From: Armatimonadota bacterium
GTDB taxonomy: Bacteria; Armatimonadota; Fimbriimonadia; Fimbriimonadales; Fimbriimonadaceae
Length of the DNA stretch: 64,000 nucleotides
Assembly: GCA_018268315.1 (NCBI GenBank)
Contig: JAFDWU010000005.1
Coordinates: 146,294 to 210,293, forward strand
Reading direction: 5' to 3'
Below are positions 7,857 to 15,792 of this stretch, one piece after another. Made by a program: the position numbers and the translations under genes. The notes beneath the pieces are model-generated. The model was not told the origin of the DNA and made no database searches. It was given only the letters and a program-made list of their open reading frames with translations. Position 1 is the stretch's first letter, and every line of letters begins with the position of its first letter.

Positions 7857-10349
7857 ATGCCGGATGCGTTACCACCCGCTTTCTTAGATGCGCCGAATAA
7901 GATCACCCTTTGGCTTCCGGCAATCACCCGGGCCGCCAACCTGGTCGAGCGAGTCAAATTCCACATCGACGGCGTTGAGCAGGAGATCGCGGCGATTTAC
8001 GAGAAAGGCCTGTACTTCGGCAGTGATGACCTCGACCGCACGAAGGTCGTTGTAGTAGGCACGCTGCAACACCTTTATGGCGGGCGCGATTGGAGCCCAA
8101 ACGACGACAGCCTGAGAATGCTGCAAGTGGGAGAGAATCTCTTCGAAATCTCAATTCAGGCTCCCGCAGGCGAATACGAATACAAAATCGCAGTGGGGGG
8201 ACACTGGGGTCTGAACTACGGCGAGGGCTTGCGGCCCAACGGCAGCAACATCCACCTGAAGGTTCCAGAAGGGGGCGCGCTTGTTCGTATCCGCGCCGAC
8301 TTCAGCCGATTGCGGCTGATGGACTCGCTCAATAATCCACACTGCGTCCACCCGCCAACTTCGGCGATGATCTCACCTCATGAGCCGCTTGAAAACGGCG
8401 GCGCGAACGTCTTTGAAATCCAGCTTGCTGGCCCGCTAAGCCTGGAAGACCTTTGCAAAGAGTTGTTCGTGGAGATCAACCAAGAAGAAACGCGGCGGGT
8501 AGTAATCCGGCGCGCGATGGATCACGAGGGCTTTTGGTATCAGGGCGACGATCTTGGCTTCACCTACACCCCAGAGCGAACGGTGTTCAAGAGCTGGAGC
8601 CCAGTTAGTCGCTCCGCGACACTTCGCCTCTACGACGACGCCAACGGCCCCGCAAAGCAGATCGTCGACATGCGCTTGAAAGCCAACGTATGGGTTGCAG
8701 AGGTGATTGGCGATCTGGACGGAACCTATTACGATTTCGTCTTCGAATCCTACGGGGAAAAGCGGACTGCAGCGGATATCCATGGGCGCGCCGCCAGCGA
8801 GGATGCTTCCCGTAGCATGATCGTAGACCTTGCCAAGCTCACACCAGCAGGATTCGGCACAAACCGACCGGTAGCAGTCCCACCCCAAGACTTAGTGATC
8901 TATGAAGTCCACGTTCGGGACTTCACGATTGATCCTTCAAGCGGTGTCGAGAAGAATTGGCGTGGCAAGTATCTGGGGATGGTGCAATCAGGAACCACCG
9001 TTCCCGGGACCGACATCCCCACCGGACTGGATCACCTCCGAAAGCTCGGCGTCAACGCATTGCAAATTCTGCCAGTCCAGATGTTCAACCCTAGCCACCG
9101 AGATGACTACAACTGGGGCTATGAAACGACACTTTTCAATTGCCCGGAACTGCGATACGCAACGAACCCATCCGATCCGCGTGTTGCGATTACCGAACTC
9201 AAGAAGATGATCCAGGGCCTGCATGAGGCGGGCATCAGGGTCATTCTCGACGTGGTCTACAACCATACGGTGCCGGTTTCCGGTGAAGGGTCTGCGTTCT
9301 GGCAGACGGTTCCGTATTTCTTCTTCCGAACAGACGATCGCGGCGCGCAGATGGACGAGTCCGGCGTTGGCAATTCCTTCGACGACGAGCGACCCTTTGT
9401 TCGCAAGTACATTCGAGACAGCGTTGTCCACTGGACGCGGGACTATTGCGTGGATGGCTACCGCTTTGATCTACTTGGCATGTTCAGCCCAGAGTCGGTG
9501 GCCGATTGGCGTTCGGCTCTTGATAATGAACGCCCAGGGGTCGTCGTTTACGGCGAACCGTGGACAGGGGGCGGTCCTATCCGTCTATGGAAAGGCGCTC
9601 AACGCGATATGGGCGTGGGAGTGTTCAACGACCATTTCCGAAATGCGGTACGCGGGGATGTGGATGGTTACGATGCGGGATTTGCATTTGGCGCCGGTTA
9701 CGCCGACCGGGTTCTTGCCGGGCTTTACGGCTCAATCGATGATTTCGCGAGCACAGCTTCCGAAGTAGTGAACTACGCTTCATGCCACGACAACCTGACA
9801 ATGTGGGACAAGGTTTACCGGGTGATGGGAGATGCCCCCGAAGAGATGAAGGGCGATGTGGTTAAACTGGCGGCGGGCCTCACTCTCTTTGCGCAAGGAA
9901 TCCCATTCCTTGAAGGAGGCATCGAAATTGGCCGCACAAAGCATGGCCATCCCAACTCGTACAACGCCGGGGACTCTTTTAACCGCTTTGATTGGGAGCG
10001 GGGTTCGCACTACCAGCACGTAAACGCCTTCATCCGCGATGCGATCGCTCTTCGACTACAGCACCCCATGTTTCGCTTGAATTCGGCCGACGAAATCCGG
10101 GCAGTTCAGTCCGTGCTCGTCCACGACGCTCACCTTATCGTTCTCCACCTGCTTGGCGATCAGCCGGGCGAGCTTTGGTCGGAGGCATTGGTGGTATTCC
10201 ATGCGGGCAGTGAAATGAGTAGAGTGCAGCTGCCGCCTGGCGACTGGCATTTTGCGTTGAACGGGACGGGGCAAGTGCGCGAGTACACCACCGTCAACCG
10301 AACCTGCAAAGTCCACCCGCGATCCGCGATGATTCTCTATCGGTCATAA
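7857..10349 (+). CDS. Type I pullulanase / alpha-glucan debranching enzyme (GH13)
   Basis: About 830 residues. The N-terminal part (to about residue 130) looks like an X25-type starch-binding module (APAGEYEYKIAV, GGHWGLNYG). A beta-sandwich region (about 230-330, CBM48-like) follows, then a GH13 barrel: VIYEVHVRDFT, the YNWGYETTLFNCPE signature of pullulanases, DVVYNHT, nucleophile Asp538 (GYRFDLLGM), acid/base Glu567 (YGEPW) and Asp645 (SCHDN). It hydrolyses alpha-1,6 branches of glycogen, starch or pullulan. There is no signal peptide, so it probably works on internal glycogen. A TTG at 7845 would add four residues. Confidence 0.9.
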   Translation: MPDALPPAFLDAPNKITLWLPAITRAANLVERVKFHIDGVEQEIAAIYEKGLYFGSDDLDRTKVVVVGTLQHLYGGRDWSPNDDSLRMLQVGENLFEISIQAPAGEYEYKIAVGGHWGLNYGEGLRPNGSNIHLKVPEGGALVRIRADFSRLRLMDSLNNPHCVHPPTSAMISPHEPLENGGANVFEIQLAGPLSLEDLCKELFVEINQEETRRVVIRRAMDHEGFWYQGDDLGFTYTPERTVFKSWSPVSRSATLRLYDDANGPAKQIVDMRLKANVWVAEVIGDLDGTYYDFVFESYGEKRTAADIHGRAASEDASRSMIVDLAKLTPAGFGTNRPVAVPPQDLVIYEVHVRDFTIDPSSGVEKNWRGKYLGMVQSGTTVPGTDIPTGLDHLRKLGVNALQILPVQMFNPSHRDDYNWGYETTLFNCPELRYATNPSDPRVAITELKKMIQGLHEAGIRVILDVVYNHTVPVSGEGSAFWQTVPYFFFRTDDRGAQMDESGVGNSFDDERPFVRKYIRDSVVHWTRDYCVDGYRFDLLGMFSPESVADWRSALDNERPGVVVYGEPWTGGGPIRLWKGAQRDMGVGVFNDHFRNAVRGDVDGYDAGFAFGAGYADRVLAGLYGSIDDFASTASEVVNYASCHDNLTMWDKVYRVMGDAPEEMKGDVVKLAAGLTLFAQGIPFLEGGIEIGRTKHGHPNSYNAGDSFNRFDWERGSHYQHVNAFIRDAIALRLQHPMFRLNSADEIRAVQSVLVHDAHLIVLHLLGDQPGELWSEALVVFHAGSEMSRVQLPPGDWHFALNGTGQVREYTTVNRTCKVHPRSAMILYRS

Positions 10350-10358
10350 CATCGGTGT

Positions 10359-10400
10359 GGCAATTTGAATCGTCTTAATTGCCAAATCTTGCCGTTTGGC
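10359..10400 (+). promoter_or_regulatory. Two mutually exclusive hairpins upstream of the secreted protein gene
   Basis: GGCAATT (10359-10365) pairs perfectly with AATTGCC (10377-10383), while GCCAAA (10381-10386) pairs perfectly with TTTGGC (10395-10400). The two stems share bases 10381-10383 and cannot form together in full. A third weak stem GGTA/TACC lies at 10403-10417. This could be a structured leader or a terminator/antiterminator pair between the pullulanase stop and the ATG at 10431. No promoter can be placed with confidence. Confidence 0.35.
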
Positions 10401-10430
10401 ACGGTATTCGCGGTACCTTAACCATCTGAT

Positions 10431-12257
10431 ATGAAAGGCCGACTTTGCGCCCTGGCGACAGGATTGCTGATGTGCGTAACGGCTCTTGCTCATCGTGTGG
10501 AGGCGCAAGGGCGCATCCTCCTTGTCAACGAATTCCTAGTTTGTCGACTCTGCTCGGCACAGAAAGCCCGCACGGTTGCTCAGCGCCTTTCGAGCCTCCG
10601 TGTGACCGCCGATGTGGAAGCCCAAACAAGCGGCAACACAGCCTATGTCACGGTTTCCGGCCACCAGGTGGTCGAAGTTTCTCCCATTGAGGCGAAGCAG
10701 AACAATATCGAGCCAAAGGCGCTCGCCGACGTTTGGGCAAGCCGCTTGAAGACCGCAATTACCGCCCCCGCAGTCCAATTCGATAAACCCAGCATCAGCG
10801 TTCCGGTAGGCAAAAGCGTTCGCGTGGGTATGTTTGGCAGCGCAGTACGCGAAAGCGCTATCGTCGTTTCCGACGGGGCCGTTGTAAGAGCGAAGAAAAT
10901 TGGCGGAAGCGTCTCGATTTTGGCGCTAAAGTCAGGAACGGCGGAAGTTACCGCCATCAGCCCCAGCGGCGCCAAGAACACCATGCAGGTGGACACCAAG
11001 GAGCTTGCAGCGCAGTTCCCGCAGTACATTAAAGCAGCGGTCAGCGGTAACCCTGCCCAACCGCAGACGATTGAGGGCGCCATCCAATTGGCGGTGCGAA
11101 GCCAGCTTAAAGCAGCGGCCGATGCCGACATCAAACTGCTTGACTTCACGCCCTATCCGCTCGGAGCGACCGAGAGCAGACAATACCAAATTCATGCCCG
11201 CGCGATCGCCAAAGATTGCTTCACCAGCGAAGGCATCGTCAACGTAACCATTAGGAACGTCGGCCTTCCTCCCGCAGATGATGCCGAGCTGTGGTACTGC
11301 AACGATCCGGAATCGGTAAAGAAGGCAGGGCCGCTGTTTGCAAACTATCTTGGCCCGGGCCACCAAGCCCGCATGCTTTACCACCACGTTAACGCCTCGA
11401 ACGACACCCTGTTCCTGAAAATCACGCTCATCAATGCCAGCGATGCGCCGGCATCCGTTGTCTTGGTCCCCGGAGACAGCGACCCCCAGAGAGACCCACT
11501 CGTTGCCGGCATCCAGGCCGCCGAGCAGTTCATGGCCGGGTCGCAAACCCATAGCGGTGAGATCGTAACCATCCCGCCCCAGTCATCCATTCCAATTTCA
11601 ACGCGCCAGCTCTTCCCTGGCCAAACCGTGAGCGGGCTATGCTCCATTCGTTCCCTTTCCAAGGATCAGGAGTTGCTCGTCCGCGTGGATGCGGTACCTC
11701 CCTTTAGCCTGGATACGAACTGGGCCGCCGCCATCCATACGAACTCGCCGTGGCACTACGTGGGCCCGTTCCCCGCTGATGCCGATGATTCGCAAATCGC
11801 AAATCCCACCGAGTTCATCTATCCAAATCCAGCACGGGAGATGAGCGTAACCTATGCGGTGGGCGGTAAGCCCAAGTTCATTCGCCTCGGCCAGGAGCCG
11901 ATCAGACGGAAGGACCTGCAGGATGGCTTAGACGGTAATTTCGGCGTGACCTACGACATCAATGCCACGATTGCCAATCCAACGAAGCAACCGGCCGATA
12001 TCGAACTCAGCTTTGAGGCGAGCGCGGGATACTGCGCGGGGCTGTTCTACATCGACTACAAGACTTACCGGACGCCATACCTCTCGCCGCATGCCGACGT
12101 TCAGGTGATGAAGATTCATCTTGCCCCTGATGAGGTTCGGCACCTCGCGATTAGGACAATTCCCATATCAGGGGGCACGTTCCCGGCAACGCTTTCGATC
12201 CGCCCCGTTGGATGCAAGCTGCGCTATCGAGACCTTCCGCCAGATGAAAGGCGGTAG
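10431..12257 (+). CDS. Secreted protein with pilus/secretin N-type domain, function unknown
   Basis: 608 residues with a Sec signal peptide (about residues 1-25, ending VEA-Q). Residues about 115-185 (SISVPVGKSVRV, then ILALKSGTAEVTAISPSG) resemble the small beta domain found at the N terminus of pilus-assembly secretin proteins (PF13629-like) or a Big-2 Ig-like fold; the two are hard to tell apart by eye. The remaining 400 residues are beta-rich, with scattered cysteines and no catalytic motif. The next two genes encode pseudopilins, which supports an envelope or fibre-associated role. I do not recognise a characterised homologue. Confidence 0.7.
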   Translation: MKGRLCALATGLLMCVTALAHRVEAQGRILLVNEFLVCRLCSAQKARTVAQRLSSLRVTADVEAQTSGNTAYVTVSGHQVVEVSPIEAKQNNIEPKALADVWASRLKTAITAPAVQFDKPSISVPVGKSVRVGMFGSAVRESAIVVSDGAVVRAKKIGGSVSILALKSGTAEVTAISPSGAKNTMQVDTKELAAQFPQYIKAAVSGNPAQPQTIEGAIQLAVRSQLKAAADADIKLLDFTPYPLGATESRQYQIHARAIAKDCFTSEGIVNVTIRNVGLPPADDAELWYCNDPESVKKAGPLFANYLGPGHQARMLYHHVNASNDTLFLKITLINASDAPASVVLVPGDSDPQRDPLVAGIQAAEQFMAGSQTHSGEIVTIPPQSSIPISTRQLFPGQTVSGLCSIRSLSKDQELLVRVDAVPPFSLDTNWAAAIHTNSPWHYVGPFPADADDSQIANPTEFIYPNPAREMSVTYAVGGKPKFIRLGQEPIRRKDLQDGLDGNFGVTYDINATIANPTKQPADIELSFEASAGYCAGLFYIDYKTYRTPYLSPHADVQVMKIHLAPDEVRHLAIRTIPISGGTFPATLSIRPVGCKLRYRDLPPDERR

Positions 12258-12335
12258 GCATTGGGCTGTACGGGATCAAATGTGCTCCCAAGTCATACGA
12301 ACCTTATGACGATTCAGCGTAATCTAATACTCTGA

Positions 12336-12980
12336 ATGATTCGTGCTCTCACCATGGCTCAGGTTGCGATAGTCGTTGCGATTGTTGCGGGCCTTACTTT
12401 TACGTTTCTGCCTAGAAAGCTACAAACAAAGGACGGAACAAATCTTTGCATCGCAAACCTGAACCAGATTGGTAAGGCAGTGGGCATGTACGAAGAGGCT
12501 TTCGACGGCCATATTCCACGCGGGGTCGACTTCGCGGACAAGGAATTTCCCGAATCATGGCAAGGCTCGCCACTTCAAAAGCAGCTTCCCCACCTTCCGG
12601 TTTATCAGCGCCTGCTAAGACCCTACGTGAAGACCGCCGAAGTCTTCCACTGTCCCAGTGACAATGGTTTTGATTTTATTGATAGCGCTAAACCAGATTT
12701 CTTGCCAACCCACCCAAGCGCCTTCGAGGTGTACGGCACTAGCTATCTGATGCTAAGCGATTTAGCGTTCATCAGACTGCATGCCCCTGCGTCGCGAGTC
12801 AGGTTGCTTTTCGATGCCAGCGGCTTGTGGCACGGAAAAGGGGAAAAATTCACCCGCCAGCCCGATTTCTCAGAGATAGCCGAGGCGACAAAGGGCTATC
12901 GATACAACGTTCTCTTTGCTGATCTTCACGCGGCAAACCTTTCGCGTCAGGAATTTAGGCGATCTGGGAGATGGTGGTGA
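12336..12980 (+). CDS. Pseudopilin-like protein with altered N-terminal motif
   Basis: 214 residues. The body is a close relative of the next gene: NLNQIGKAVGMYEEAF, VYQRLLRPYVKTAEVFHCPSD, YGTSYLM, LLFDASGLWHG and YRYNVLFADLHA occur at matching places in both. The N terminus is a hydrophobic helix, but the usual GFTLIE motif reads RALTMAQ, so the cleavage-site Gly is Ala and the conserved Glu5 is Gln. Loss of Glu5 is typical of tip subunits such as GspK. Its last 10 nt overlap the next gene, so the two are expressed together. Confidence 0.75.
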   Translation: MIRALTMAQVAIVVAIVAGLTFTFLPRKLQTKDGTNLCIANLNQIGKAVGMYEEAFDGHIPRGVDFADKEFPESWQGSPLQKQLPHLPVYQRLLRPYVKTAEVFHCPSDNGFDFIDSAKPDFLPTHPSAFEVYGTSYLMLSDLAFIRLHAPASRVRLLFDASGLWHGKGEKFTRQPDFSEIAEATKGYRYNVLFADLHAANLSRQEFRRSGRWW

Positions 12981-13651
12981 AGCGCACCCGCGCCTTTACC
13001 CTTCTCGAACTGATAACGGTCATCGCCATAATCGCGGTTGTGTCAAGCCTGCTCTTCGCGGCATTTAGCCAGGCGAAAGCTTCGGCTAAATCGGCTACCT
13101 GCCTTTCCAACCTTTCGCAGATTGGCAAGGCGATCAACCTGTATATGAACGACAACGACGACGTGTTTCCCAACGCCGTCGACTTCAGCGATAGGGCCGT
13201 GCCCACGATTTGGGATGCAAGACCGGATTGGGAAGCTAGGATTGCCGACATGCCACTTTTCGAGGACCTGCTCTTCCCCTACGTGAAGACCCGAGCTGTA
13301 TTCCATTGCCCACTTGACACCGGGTTCTCGTTCCTCGATGCTAACTATCCCACCGCTCTAAATGCCCGTCCATCGGCATTTTCCGCGTTTGGTTCCAGCT
13401 ACCTCTTGCGGACCGAGTTCGTCTTCACAGCACAAACCGGAACCAGCACGGCAGCGCCCGCAGATGTGAATTTGGTCTTTGATGCGTCTGGGGCGTGGCA
13501 CGGTTCTGGAGGGCCCCTCTCGGCAAACCTTGACGACTCCTCGCTCTACCGCCTGCTGCGGGGGTACCGTTACAACGTGCTTTACGCTGACTACCACGCC
13601 AAGAACGTGACATGGCGCGGTTTGGGCCATGCTTGGAGCGTCCGCCTTTGA
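12971..13651 (+). CDS. Prepilin-type protein (DUF1559-like, tandem paralogue)
   Basis: 226 residues. The N terminus VVKRTRA-FTLLELITVIAIIA is a type III signal: basic leader, cleavage site (Ala rather than Gly at -1), Phe1 and Glu5, then a hydrophobic assembly helix. The body follows the DUF1559-style pattern with [15 protein letters not shown] and YMNDNDDVFPNA, then an FHCPLD cysteine and a YADYHAKN end in place of the H-x9-DG motif. Cleavage by a PilD-type peptidase is expected; none is in the window. The start overlaps the paralogue upstream, and the stop overlaps the TTG start of the amidohydrolase (TTGA). These proteins are usually expanded in Armatimonadota-like genomes, with unknown roles. 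Confidence 0.85.
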   Translation: MVVKRTRAFTLLELITVIAIIAVVSSLLFAAFSQAKASAKSATCLSNLSQIGKAINLYMNDNDDVFPNAVDFSDRAVPTIWDARPDWEARIADMPLFEDLLFPYVKTRAVFHCPLDTGFSFLDANYPTALNARPSAFSAFGSSYLLRTEFVFTAQTGTSTAAPADVNLVFDASGAWHGSGGPLSANLDDSSLYRLLRGYRYNVLYADYHAKNVTWRGLGHAWSVRL

Positions 13652-14781
13652 TTCTGCGGCCCGCTGCAGTGGCGCTGCCTCACGGTTTACAAGCAGGACT
13701 GGAAGTTGAGGTTGCTGATGGCGTCATCGCGGCGATTCGGCCCTTCACTGGGTCAGCGGAGCCCTACATTCTCTCGGGCAGCTTTGTAAATGCCCACAGT
13801 CATCTGGAGTATTACGGCTTCAAAGACAAGATCTCGTCAAGCGAATACTGGCCCTGGATACGGGAGCTAACGGCTCTTAAGCTCACTCAGGAGCCAGCGC
13901 AAATTACTTCGGACTGCCTTGAAGCTGCCCGAGCAAACTGGCAGACCGGAGTGAGGTTCATCGCCGAACACTCAGATCGACATGGCGCGGCGGAAGCTAT
14001 GGCGCACGTCGGGCTAGATGGGGTGATCTTTCAGGAGGTCATTACGATCCTTGAATCGCAAGCCCCCGTGGAAAAGCTTGCGAGAATCCGCGCAAAGCTG
14101 GCGGAGACGCGGAGAATCTTTCCAAATGCCGTGCTTGCCCCCCATGCGACTTACACCGTTGACCCGGAAACCCTTCGCTCCCTTGCTACCGAAAGCCCGC
14201 TGAGTATCCACGTGGCCGAGACAACCTACGAACGAGAGTTCTTTGCCGACGCATCTGGACCAATCCAGGAGTTTTACGATCGCTTCTCTCTTCCCCACCC
14301 TGGCCGCCACCGCTCCGCAGTTGCCTTTCTAGCTTCTCTCGGGATGCTGAAACCCGGGACGCAGATTGTGCACGCCTGCGATGTTGACGCTGAAGACATG
14401 GCCTTGCTGGCAAGCGCTGGCTGCTCGGTTGCCCACTGTCCGCGCTCCAATATCCGCCTCGGCTGCCCCGATGCGCCTGTTCGCGAGATGCTTGACGCCG
14501 GGATCGCCGTTGGTCTTGGACTTGATTCCGCCGCCAGCAGCGGCGAGATCGACATGTTTGATGAGATGCGGGCCGCACTCACGGTGTCTCGAAAGCGAGG
14601 CAAACCCATTTCCGCCGAAGAAGTGTGGCGAATGGCCACCGGAATTTCGAGCGGATTAGCGAGCTACGAAATCAAAGAAGCGGCGCGGACGCCGCTTCTA
14701 AAGATTGATCTTCCCTCTAAGTTGACGTTCGAGGCGTTGATCGAAGAATCAACGCCTCAGAGCGTGCACCCTCTTACTTGA
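13648..14781 (+). CDS. Amidohydrolase superfamily metal-dependent hydrolase/deaminase
   Basis: About 377 residues of amidohydrolase fold. Metal ligands are visible: NAHSHLE (His50, His52), APHATYTV, SIHVAET (His), HACDVD and the catalytic Asp in GLGLDSAAS. The pattern HVAETTYEREFF plus HCPRSNIRLG places it with the TrzN/ATZ/guanine deaminase group that also includes aminofutalosine deaminase of the menaquinone pathway; that last role is only a possibility. I prefer the TTG at 13648, which overlaps the pilin stop as TTGA and has GGAG 9 nt upstream, over the ATG at 13612 inside the pilin gene. Its 3' end overlaps the convergent DUF4870 gene by 8 nt. Confidence 0.82.
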   Translation: MILRPAAVALPHGLQAGLEVEVADGVIAAIRPFTGSAEPYILSGSFVNAHSHLEYYGFKDKISSSEYWPWIRELTALKLTQEPAQITSDCLEAARANWQTGVRFIAEHSDRHGAAEAMAHVGLDGVIFQEVITILESQAPVEKLARIRAKLAETRRIFPNAVLAPHATYTVDPETLRSLATESPLSIHVAETTYEREFFADASGPIQEFYDRFSLPHPGRHRSAVAFLASLGMLKPGTQIVHACDVDAEDMALLASAGCSVAHCPRSNIRLGCPDAPVREMLDAGIAVGLGLDSAASSGEIDMFDEMRAALTVSRKRGKPISAEEVWRMATGISSGLASYEIKEAARTPLLKIDLPSKLTFEALIEESTPQSVHPLT

Positions 14782-15112
14782 TCAGGCGAAGGCAGAGTGG
14801 GTAGCGATAGGTTTCCCCGCGGTTGGCGGCCATGCTCGCGATGATCGTGAAAACCAGGTGATAGAGTCCCACTAGTGGCAACAAAAGGAACCCAATCAGA
14901 ATAATGGCCAGGATCCCGGCAATGCAAAACAACAAGAAGCAGGTGATTTGGAAATTCAACGATTCCTTACCCTGGTCGTTCACAAAGGGAAATTGATCTT
15001 TCTTGATGAGCCAAACGACAAGCGGCCCCAGGAAGAACATTCCACCTACTGCGTAGCTAATCAGTGCCGATAGATGACAAAACATGCCCCAAGTCTTTTC
15101 TTCGCTGCTCAT
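14774..15112 (-). CDS. DUF4870 (Tic20-like) membrane protein
   Basis: 112 residues from the ATG at 15112 (MSSEEKTWGMFCHLSALI). This is the standard DUF4870 layout: three to four membrane helices, the conserved WLIKKDQFPFVNDQGKES loop between the second and third, and a short cytosolic tail (YRYPLCLRLIK). An upstream in-frame start at 15160 would add 16 residues not typical of the family. Function in bacteria is unknown. It is convergent with the amidohydrolase (8-nt overlap). Confidence 0.85.
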   Translation of the reverse strand: MSSEEKTWGMFCHLSALISYAVGGMFFLGPLVVWLIKKDQFPFVNDQGKESLNFQITCFLLFCIAGILAIILIGFLLLPLVGLYHLVFTIIASMAANRGETYRYPLCLRLIK

Positions 15113-15210
15113 TAACTCAAGGTCGTTAATCCAGGCAATTTCGATTCGCAAAACCTTCACTTTTTCGCTTTACTTGCGGGAACCACGGGTGGATAGCGCA
15201 AACTAGGCGG

Positions 15211-15792
15211 ATGGATGCGCTGAACAGGGTTGTGATCGGAGTCAAAGCGCCTGCCGAGGTGGGCCGAAAAGTTGAGGAAGTACAGCTTCTTTACAAGCGC
15301 CGCCTCATGGGCGAGCAGATGCGCTGGACGGTCTCCAGCGAGCTTGTCCTCACCCTTGTAACCCTCGGCGAATTAAGAGTTGATCAAATCGCACGCGCGG
15401 GCGCACTGCTTGAGCCGGTTCTGCAAGGCGTACCAAAGATGACTTTCCGGGTGGATGGCCTTACCGGCACCCCTAACGTGCTCCAGCCTCGATTCCTGGA
15501 GGCGATCCTGAAGGGACCTGTCGAAGAGCTAAGCGCCTTCCAGAAGCGCTTGATGGGCGCGATGGTGCCCGTCATCGGCGTTCAGGAAACAAAGCCTTGG
15601 CTGCCGACATTCACCATCGGACGGCTATCGAAGGAAGCTGAACAATCCCGGCTAAACCTGGGCCGGGTGTTGAAGACGGTCCCCGCAGGCGACATGGGAG
15701 AGTTCCCTATCAACGAAATCTGCCTGCTACAGTACGCCTCTAGTGGCGCGGGGGTAACGGTTTCCCCGATCCGCTCTTTTCCGCTAGCTTGA
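15211..15792 (+). CDS. 2H-phosphoesterase-fold (ThpR-like) protein lacking both catalytic histidines
   Basis: 193 residues matching RNA 2',3'-cyclic phosphodiesterase/2'-5' RNA ligase (ThpR) along its length: MRWTVSSE before the first motif, LTLVTLGEL after it, a second motif region around 131-139 and the C-terminal NEICLLQYAS...IRSFPL strand. In active members each half has His-x-Thr-Leu. Here the first reads Val46-Leu-Thr-Leu and the second Thr133-Phe-Thr-Ile-Gly-Arg, so both histidines are replaced while the frame stays open and the flanks are conserved. It is probably a binding-only pseudoenzyme. Its last 53 nt overlap the convergent deacetylase gene. Confidence 0.72.
   Translation: MDALNRVVIGVKAPAEVGRKVEEVQLLYKRRLMGEQMRWTVSSELVLTLVTLGELRVDQIARAGALLEPVLQGVPKMTFRVDGLTGTPNVLQPRFLEAILKGPVEELSAFQKRLMGAMVPVIGVQETKPWLPTFTIGRLSKEAEQSRLNLGRVLKTVPAGDMGEFPINEICLLQYASSGAGVTVSPIRSFPLA

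Noticed and set aside
9223..9768. Long alternative-phase frames inside the pullulanase gene
   Set aside because: They lie over the catalytic barrel and show no domain; they are by-products of GC-rich codon use.
13612..13647. ATG at 13612 as the amidohydrolase start
   Set aside because: It lies within the pilin gene; the TTG at 13648 has a ribosome site and the typical 4-nt overlap.
13648..14781. A firm call of aminofutalosine deaminase
   Set aside because: The motifs fit the whole TrzN/ATZ/guanine deaminase group, and no other menaquinone gene is nearby.
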